NCBI GenBank assembly: GCA_902470895.1
Contig: CABRID010000071.1
Location: forward strand, 1 to 10,930
Reading direction: 5' to 3'
From: an uncultured Collinsella sp.
Lineage (GTDB): Bacteria > Actinomycetota > Coriobacteriia > Coriobacteriales > Coriobacteriaceae
Length of the DNA: 10,930 bases
Part shown: positions 6,256 to 10,930 of the stretch, piece after piece
How the letters are laid out: each line of letters begins with the position of its first letter
How positions within the stretch are numbered: position 1 is the first letter of the stretch
Translations under genes and position numbers: made by a program
The notes under the pieces: generated by a model
The model's input: the letters and a program-made list of their open reading frames with translations, nothing else
The model's database searches: none
Told to the model about the DNA's origin: nothing

Positions 6256-7281
6256 TTAGTTAAGGCGCTCCACAAAGAAATCTGCCATGGAGAGGAACAG
6301 CTCGCGTGCGTGCGGATCAAGCTCAACGTTCTCGATGGCCGCTTTGGCCTTAGCGGTCAGGTCGAGCGCGTAAGTGTGGGCGTAATCGATGGAGCCGGTC
6401 TCCTGGAAGATCTCCACGGCGCGTGCGAGCTGCGCGGGATCATCGGTGCCCGAGGAAAGAATCGCCTCGACCTCGTCGTGGTGGCGCTCATCAGAGAGGG
6501 CGTGTACGGCGACAAGCGTGCGCTTGCCCTCGGTGATGTCGGTGCGGAAGTCCTTGTTGGCGGCTTCCTTAGTGCCGACAAGGTTGAGCAGGTCGTCCTG
6601 AATCTGAAAGGCGAGGCCTGTGTGTAGGCCAAAGGCGCGCAGCGCTTCGATTTGCTCATCGCTGCCGCCGCCGATAATGGCTCCGGTGGCAAGCGGCGTG
6701 GCTCCGCTGTAAAACGCGGTCTTGTGCGTCGCCATGTCCAGGTAGTCATCAACCGAGATATCAAAGCGCCCGTCACGGACCCAACCCAGGTCGAGCGCTT
6801 GGCCCTCGATGGTGCGGACGATCATCTCGGTAAGCTCGTGGAGCACGCGCAGCTTCACGTCGGACTCCAGCGTAGGGTCGTCGAGAACCGTCTTGGTGAC
6901 CATGGTGAGCGCCAGGTCGCCACAATTGATGGCAAGGCCCGTGCCCTCGGTAAGGTGCATGCAGGGCTTGCCTCGACGAAGCTGTCCGTTGTCGGCGATG
7001 TCGTCGTGGATCAGCGCGCCCGACTGGAAATGCTCGATGGCTGCCGCGGCGCTGCGGGCGCTCTCAAAGCTACCGCCCACTGCGGTTGCGGCGAGCATGC
7101 AGATAAGCGGGCGGTGGCGCTTGCCGGCGTTGGCCGTAAAAGCCGAGAGCGGCGCATACAGGTAGCGCTCGATATCGGCAGAGGTCGCCTGTCCGTCAAA
7201 GAACGTGGCCAGATAGTCGTTAATCTGGTCAAAGTGCTGGGCTAAAAAGCTGGTAAACGGACTGGACACGGGTTCTCGCAT
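6256..7281 (-). CDS. trans-isoprenyl (polyprenyl) diphosphate synthase
   Basis: About 341 residues from ATG 7281 (M-R-E-P-V-S-S-P-F). It condenses isopentenyl diphosphate onto allylic diphosphates to make chains for quinones, carotenoid-type products or lipid carriers; it is cytosolic. Motifs, numbered from this start: G-K-R-H-R-P at 53-58 (diphosphate binding), H-D-D-I-A-D (D93, D94, D97, the first Asp-rich motif) followed by R-R-G-K-P, and F-Q-I-Q-D-D-L-L-N (D229, D230), where the usual last Asp of the second motif is Asn, a change I recall in other active family members. G-K-R-T follows the motif as expected. The start is uncertain: an upstream in-frame ATG (7320) and a GTG at 7269 are also open, and none has a strong Shine-Dalgarno. 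Chain length cannot be told from the sequence. Confidence 0.88.
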   Translation of the reverse strand: MREPVSSPFTSFLAQHFDQINDYLATFFDGQATSADIERYLYAPLSAFTANAGKRHRPLICMLAATAVGGSFESARSAAAAIEHFQSGALIHDDIADNGQLRRGKPCMHLTEGTGLAINCGDLALTMVTKTVLDDPTLESDVKLRVLHELTEMIVRTIEGQALDLGWVRDGRFDISVDDYLDMATHKTAFYSGATPLATGAIIGGGSDEQIEALRAFGLHTGLAFQIQDDLLNLVGTKEAANKDFRTDITEGKRTLVAVHALSDERHHDEVEAILSSGTDDPAQLARAVEIFQETGSIDYAHTYALDLTAKAKAAIENVELDPHARELFLSMADFFVERLN

Positions 7282-7292
7282 TCTTTCTGAGG

Positions 7293-7325
7293 TTGCATTG
7301 ATGCAATATGCAGACAACATATTGC
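7293..7325. promoter_or_regulatory. two overlapping palindromes before the polyprenyl synthase
   Basis: TTGCAT-TG-ATGCAA (7293-7306) overlaps GCAATATG-CAGACAA-CATATTGC (7303-7325), both perfect. They sit 12-44 bases upstream of the chosen start, in the 113-bp gap after the PTS-HAD gene. They could be an operator or a 5' UTR stem; no regulator can be named. Confidence 0.4.
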
Positions 7326-7394
7326 CACATCAGGGCGTTTGGCGCGGCAGTTTTGGCGATTTAGGACAACGGGCGTGCGTTTGATGGAGCGCGC

Positions 7395-9845
7395 CTAAAT
7401 CAGCCTAAAATGCTCGAGCGCCGCAACGACACCGTCGTGATCGACGGTGTCGGTCACGTAATCGGCCTTATCCTTGAGATAGTCCGGTGCGTTGCCCATC
7501 GCAATGCCGACATCGACGGCGTTCATCAGCGAGACGTCATTGCTGGCGTCGCCAATGCCGTATACGGTTCCGTGGTGGGGGTCGAGGGCGTCGAGTACAG
7601 ACTGGATGCCCCCGCGCTTCGTGCATTCGCGGGGCGAGATTTCGGTTACCTCGAGTTCGAGCTCGTTAAAGCACAGCAGCGGCTCAAGTGCCTTATCTTG
7701 AGCGATGTGGTTGGCGAGCGATGTAGACATCAAGATCTTGTAGACACTGTAATGTTGCAGCTGCGTGACTGCGTCGCCCAGGGTGCGCGCGTATCCGGGG
7801 GCATCGGGGGCATCGGCACTCATGCGCACGACGCCGTTGAGGCCCTCAAAGCGGATGACCTCGCCCGATTGCTCAAGATAGGGGGCAAGATGCTGCAGCA
7901 TGCTGGGCGTCATCGACAGATCGCGAATTGCGTGTCCGTTGATCTCGGCGTAACCGCCCGCAAGACAGACGATGCCGGTCCAAGGCAGCTCAAGAAGTTT
8001 GGGGTGGATGCAGCTGAGGGTACGTCCCGTGCAGATAAAGGCCATGTTGCCGTTGGCGACAAACTCGCGGATTGCCTGCGAAACCGCCTCGTTGGGATAG
8101 GGGGAGAGGTCCCGCTCGTCTTCGGGAAGGTCTTGGGCGAGCCTGGGGTCTTGCCAGGCGAGCGTTCCGTCGATATCGAAGAAGCAGATATCGCCGCGCT
8201 TATGGGCTGCGCTGGCGGCAGGGGAGGCCGAGGTGGTGGGCACAAATCCCGGCTCGAGGCCCATGATCTGGTCAAAATGCTCTTTAACGCGGGGAACGGA
8301 GATGCCGATGATCACCTGGGCGGTCTTGCCCGTAATGATGAGGCCCTTGGCGCCCACCGCGACAAACGACGCGTTATCTGCAACGATGGAAGGGTCTGCG
8401 ACCTCGACGCGCAGGCGCGTGGCGCAGTTGGTTGCGCCCACGATATTGCCAACGCCACCTAAGAGCTGAATTACCCGCTCAGCGAGGACGTGATCTTGAT
8501 CGGATCGACTATTGACTTCGTCATTGGGAGATTGCTCTTTGGCAAAGTCGCTTCCCGTTAAACGATCGATTGTCGTGCGATTGGCGACATGATTCTCGCG
8601 GCCCGGCGTCTTAAGGTCATAGACCAAGATGAGTGCTCGAAAACTAACAAAGAAGATGAGGCTAAAGGCAAGGCCGATGCCGAGCGCCAAAAGGTAGGAG
8701 CCGGCATGCATTCGCATGAGTGGGATGAAGTTGAAGGCCGTCATTTCCATGAGACCGCCCGAGAAGATGCCGACGATGCCAAAGAAGTTCATGGTCATGG
8801 CAAGGCAGGAGGATAGGACGGCGTAGAGCAAAAAGAGTCCGGGATAGGTGAACATAAAGAGAAACTCGAGCGGTTCGGTGACGCCGCAGACCACCGAGGC
8901 GACGATGGCGGGCAAAAGGATGACCTTAAGGCCGGCGCGGCGTTCGGGTTTGGCGGTGAAATAGAATGCTGCCGCGATGGCGGGAAGGCCAAAGAGCTTG
9001 CCCCAGCCGGTGGCGGTAAAACCTGCCCAGGGTGCAAGTTCATTTAAAGGGCGCGTGCTATGGGAGAGAATGGGGAGCAGGTTGGTCCACGTGGCGTAAA
9101 TACCGTCGTGAATGACCAGATTGTCGTAATAGATGGGCATATAGAGCAGGTGGTGCAGCCCCATGGGCTCGAGTGCTCGCTCCAAAAACACAAAGATGCC
9201 CACGCCGAAGGGGCCGACGCCTGCAAGTGCGTGGCGCAGCGTTTCGGTCACAGCGTATGCGAAGGGTACGATGGCGGCCGAGATGGCGGCAAGGGCAAAC
9301 ACGGCAAAAAAGCTGATGAGGTAGACCAGTGAGGAACCCGAGAAGGTGCCGAGCCAATCGGGAACCTTGGCATCGTAGAAGCGATCATGGATGGCGACGA
9401 CGGTTGCCGATACCGCCAGCGGGCCGATAATGCCGGTGTCGAGCGTCTTGATGCCGTCGATGACGGTGATGCCGCTGGCGGGGGTCAAAGATGATGGGTA
9501 CTTAAGTCCAAGGTTGTCGCCGCTCAGCTTAATGATCTCGCTCAAAAAGAAGCAATAGGCAAAATAGGCGACGAGAGCCTCGAGGCAGCAACGAGCCGGT
9601 TGCTTTTGGGCAAGACCGATAGGCAGCGCTACGGCAAAAAGGAGCGGGAGACGTTTAAAGACCGTCCACGAGCCGCGCTGGATGATGGTCCAGAAAACGT
9701 ACCAAGGGGTTCCGTATACGGCGAGATCGCCGACGATGTCCGCAGTCGTTGCGAGAGCGGAGATGCCGACCATGAGGCCTGATATAGAAAACAGCATGGC
9801 GGGCGCGAACATTGCCCCGCCAAAGCGTTGGATTTTTTGCAGCAT
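7395..9845 (-). CDS. PTS glucose/maltose-family EIICB permease fused to a HAD-IIB (Cof-type) phosphatase
   Basis: One 816-residue frame. Residues 1-410 are a membrane EIIC of the glucose superfamily (F-Y-D-A-K-V-P-D-W-L-G-T-F-S-G-S, G-L-H-H-L-L-Y near 229, and G-V-T-E-P-L-E-F at 321). After a polar linker, 450-530 is EIIB with the phospho-cysteine C474 in N-C-A-T-R-L-R. Residues 550-816 are a HAD-IIB phosphatase with all four motifs: F-D-I-D-G-T (D557, D559), C-T-G-R-T (T606), K743, and G-D-A-S-N-D (D766, D770). EIIA is absent and must come from elsewhere. The importer should phosphorylate its sugar on entry; the phosphatase could remove that phosphate or act on a related product. ATG 9845 follows GGAAGG by six bases. 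It diverges from a GntR/UTRA regulator. The substrate is unknown; alpha-glucoside or maltose-type is a guess from family resemblance. The fusion lies in an unbroken frame joined by a T/S/A/P-rich linker (536-548). Confidence 0.92.
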   Translation of the reverse strand: MLQKIQRFGGAMFAPAMLFSISGLMVGISALATTADIVGDLAVYGTPWYVFWTIIQRGSWTVFKRLPLLFAVALPIGLAQKQPARCCLEALVAYFAYCFFLSEIIKLSGDNLGLKYPSSLTPASGITVIDGIKTLDTGIIGPLAVSATVVAIHDRFYDAKVPDWLGTFSGSSLVYLISFFAVFALAAISAAIVPFAYAVTETLRHALAGVGPFGVGIFVFLERALEPMGLHHLLYMPIYYDNLVIHDGIYATWTNLLPILSHSTRPLNELAPWAGFTATGWGKLFGLPAIAAAFYFTAKPERRAGLKVILLPAIVASVVCGVTEPLEFLFMFTYPGLFLLYAVLSSCLAMTMNFFGIVGIFSGGLMEMTAFNFIPLMRMHAGSYLLALGIGLAFSLIFFVSFRALILVYDLKTPGRENHVANRTTIDRLTGSDFAKEQSPNDEVNSRSDQDHVLAERVIQLLGGVGNIVGATNCATRLRVEVADPSIVADNASFVAVGAKGLIITGKTAQVIIGISVPRVKEHFDQIMGLEPGFVPTTSASPAASAAHKRGDICFFDIDGTLAWQDPRLAQDLPEDERDLSPYPNEAVSQAIREFVANGNMAFICTGRTLSCIHPKLLELPWTGIVCLAGGYAEINGHAIRDLSMTPSMLQHLAPYLEQSGEVIRFEGLNGVVRMSADAPDAPGYARTLGDAVTQLQHYSVYKILMSTSLANHIAQDKALEPLLCFNELELEVTEISPRECTKRGGIQSVLDALDPHHGTVYGIGDASNDVSLMNAVDVGIAMGNAPDYLKDKADYVTDTVDHDGVVAALEHFRLI

Positions 9846-9884
9846 GTTCTGCCTTCCGAATATCGAGGCGCGTTGCGCGTGGGG

Positions 9885-9909
9885 AAACGTTTAAACAATG
9901 GATTCATTG
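9885..9909. promoter_or_regulatory. operator cluster at the PTS-HAD promoter
   Basis: Three palindromes overlap: AAACGTTT (9885-9892), GTTTAAAC (9889-9896) and CAATG-GATT-CATTG (9896-9909). GTTTAAAC fits the GT-N-AC pattern of GntR-family operators and recurs at the regulator's own promoter. AAACGTTT is the kind of core seen in LacI/CcpA-type sites. All lie at or just after the predicted transcription start of the PTS gene, a position suited to repression. Confidence 0.5.
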
Positions 9910-9911
9910 TA
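9906..9911 (-). promoter_or_regulatory. -10 box of the PTS-HAD promoter
   Basis: On the minus strand TACAAT (five of six consensus bases) lies about 60 bases before the ATG. The -35 is poor, suggesting an activator or weak basal expression. Transcription would start near 9899, inside the operator cluster. Confidence 0.45.
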
Positions 9912-10000
9912 GAGGACCAGACGAGTGTCGTACCGGCAGTTTTGAGCGAAACCGATTTGGGCATGACAGAAACCGTCAACGGCTAAATCCTGTCGCTTCA

Positions 10001-10018
10001 CCGATATTCGGTTTAAAC
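10001..10018. promoter_or_regulatory. second operator at the GntR-gene promoter
   Basis: GTTTAAAC (10011-10018) repeats the site at 9889 inside a shared 10-mer GTTTAAACAA, and is joined to the palindrome CCGA-TAT-TCGG (10001-10011). CGATATTCGG (10002-10011) also occurs in opposite orientation at 9856-9865, next to the PTS Shine-Dalgarno. GTTTAAAC falls where the -35 of the regulator's promoter would be, which fits autoregulation. Confidence 0.5.
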
Positions 10019-10031
10019 AACTTTAAGAAAT

Positions 10032-10039
10032 GCTATCGT
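10032..10039 (+). promoter_or_regulatory. extended -10 of the GntR-gene promoter
   Basis: The sequence TGC-TATCGT (10031-10039) is an extended -10. The -35 position, 17 bases upstream, is occupied by the GTTTAAAC operator rather than a good -35 hexamer. Transcription would start near 10046. Confidence 0.4.
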
Positions 10040-10074
10040 GCCTAGCCGGAAATGAATAATGTAGAGGTGAAACA

Positions 10075-10794
10075 ATGCCAAAAGCGATATACGAAGGAAT
10101 CTACCGAGAAATACGCTCGCGCATCATTAATGGGACCTATGCGTTTCAGGAGATGCTGCCAACCGAAGCCGAGCTGACCGCGGAATTTGGCTGCACGCGC
10201 AATACCGTCCGCCGCGCTTTGAGCATGCTGGCCGACGGGATGTTTGTGCAGCCCATACACGGCAAGGGCGTGCGCGTTATTTGGCTTAAGGGCGAAACCG
10301 ACATGTTGGGCGCACTCGAAGAGGTTGAGTCGTTTGGCGAGTTTGCAAAGCGCAACAATGCCGTTGCATCGACGGACGTTAAGTCTTTCGAACATCTGGT
10401 TTGCACCGAGCAACTCTCTCGTCACCTGGGCTTTAAGGTGGGCGAGGAGTTGATTCGCGTAGTGCGTGTCCGAAGCCTCAACGGCAACGCGCGCCAAGTG
10501 GACCATGGCTATTTTTTGGCGTCGATCGCCAAGGGCCTGACTCCCGAGATCGCGGCAGATTCTATTTACGGCTATCTGGAGCACAAGCGCGGTGTCAAAG
10601 TGATGGCGAGCCGTCGTACGGTGAGTGTCGAGCTCGCCAACGATGAGGACTGCAGCTATCTTGACCTCGGCAAATACAACTGCGTTGCCGTCATGGAGAG
10701 TCAGTCGTACACCTCGGATGGCATCTTGTTTGAGGTGACGCACACTCGCACACACCCCGAGATCTTCCATTACCGCGTCAATTCCAAGCGATAG
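10075..10794 (+). CDS. GntR-family transcriptional regulator with UTRA domain (HutC/TreR type)
   Basis: A 239-residue repressor-type protein. Residues about 5-70 are the GntR winged helix (I-Y-R-E-I-R-S-R-I-I-N-G-T-Y, L-P-T-E-A-E-L, F-G-C-T-R-N-T-V-R-R-A-L, and the G-K-G wing). Residues about 95-232 are a UTRA ligand-binding domain (D-H-G-Y-F near 143, final R-T-H-P-E-I-F-H-Y). UTRA members such as TreR and NagR bind sugar phosphates, and that fits its divergent partner, a PTS permease making a sugar phosphate. ATG 10075 follows GAGGTG by five bases. The 229-bp shared region carries GTTTAAAC at both promoters, so it likely represses both genes until the imported sugar phosphate binds. The link to the phosphatase partner, which could erase the inducer, is inference. 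Confidence 0.9.
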   Translation: MPKAIYEGIYREIRSRIINGTYAFQEMLPTEAELTAEFGCTRNTVRRALSMLADGMFVQPIHGKGVRVIWLKGETDMLGALEEVESFGEFAKRNNAVASTDVKSFEHLVCTEQLSRHLGFKVGEELIRVVRVRSLNGNARQVDHGYFLASIAKGLTPEIAADSIYGYLEHKRGVKVMASRRTVSVELANDEDCSYLDLGKYNCVAVMESQSYTSDGILFEVTHTRTHPEIFHYRVNSKR

Positions 10795-10836
10795 CCGGCT
10801 AGCTCGCAGCCTGACGAGACTCATGGCCTCAAAGAG

Positions 10837-10883
10837 AAAACGCCCGGTCAAACCGACGGTACATCGGCTTGACCGGGCGTTTT
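10837..10883 (+). terminator. intrinsic terminator after the GntR gene
   Basis: A perfect 15-bp stem (10837-10851 with 10869-10883), beginning AAAACGCCCGG and ending in TTTT, with a small inner CCGA/TCGG pair in the loop. It can act in both directions. Genomic sequence ends one base later at the adapter. Confidence 0.85.
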
Positions 10884-10884
10884 C

Positions 10885-10930
10885 CTGTCTCTTATACACA
10901 TCTCCGAGCCCACGAGACCGAGGCTGATCT
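10885..10930 (+). other. Nextera i7-side sequencing adapter (artefact)
   Basis: Not genomic. CTGTCTCTTATACACATCT (10885-10903) is the reverse mosaic end, then CCGAGCCCACGAGAC (10904-10918), an 8-base index CGAGGCTG (10919-10926) and ATCT. The index matches a standard Nextera i7 as I recall it. The minus-strand frame 10042-10899 beginning MYKRQ is adapter-derived at its start and antisense to the GntR gene. Confidence 0.98.

Noticed and set aside
7410..8462. 350-codon plus-strand frame antisense to the HAD and EIIB domains
   Set aside because: The opposite strand has complete catalytic motifs in frame; this one shows no domain and is a GC-bias shadow.
10042..10899. 285-codon minus-strand frame beginning MYKRQ
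   Set aside because: It starts in the right adapter and runs antisense to the GntR regulator.

Overview
This window is almost certainly one complete short-read contig, not a slice of a finished chromosome. Untrimmed Nextera (Tn5) adapter sequence, including index bases, occupies 1-45 and 10885-10930, so real genomic DNA runs from 46 to 10884. The genome is GC-rich with strong Shine-Dalgarno sites, C-ending codons and many intrinsic terminators. The gene content (CstA transporter, a JetD-like protein, glucose-family PTS, polyprenyl synthase, cytoplasmic peptidoglycan-binding protein) suggests a gut Coriobacteriia actinobacterium, perhaps Collinsella or a relative. That assignment is my impression from gene style; no marker gene proves it.

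Layout. 46-504 is a regulatory region: a sigma70-type promoter with a palindrome between -35 and -10, then a 14-codon leader peptide rich in Ile and Val, then stacked alternative hairpins ending in an intrinsic terminator. It looks like an amino-acid attenuator in front of cstA (505-2394, +). 2578-4761 (+) encodes a 727-residue protein with an N-terminal winged helix, a long charged disordered middle and a C-terminal JetD/DUF2220-type TOPRIM domain; no other Wadjet gene is in the window. It is followed at once by a 137-bp inverted-repeat element. 4906-5098 holds no gene but has a tRNA-like 3' fragment and a terminator that can serve both strands. Then come, all on the minus strand, tRNA-Gln(TTG), a two-repeat peptidoglycan-binding protein, and a trans-isoprenyl diphosphate synthase.

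7395-9845 (-) is the most striking gene: a glucose/maltose-family PTS EIIC-EIIB permease fused in one frame to a complete HAD-IIB (Cof-type) phosphatase. It diverges from a GntR/UTRA regulator (10075-10794, +). The 229-bp region between them has paired palindromes at both promoters, so the regulator probably controls both genes in response to the sugar phosphate the permease makes. A strong terminator closes the contig.

Functional themes are nutrient uptake under local control (a peptide/pyruvate-type carrier under a branched-chain amino-acid attenuator; a PTS sugar importer with built-in phosphatase under a sugar-phosphate-type repressor), envelope building (polyprenyl synthase, PG-binding protein) and a possible genome-defence or DNA-cleavage protein (JetD-like).
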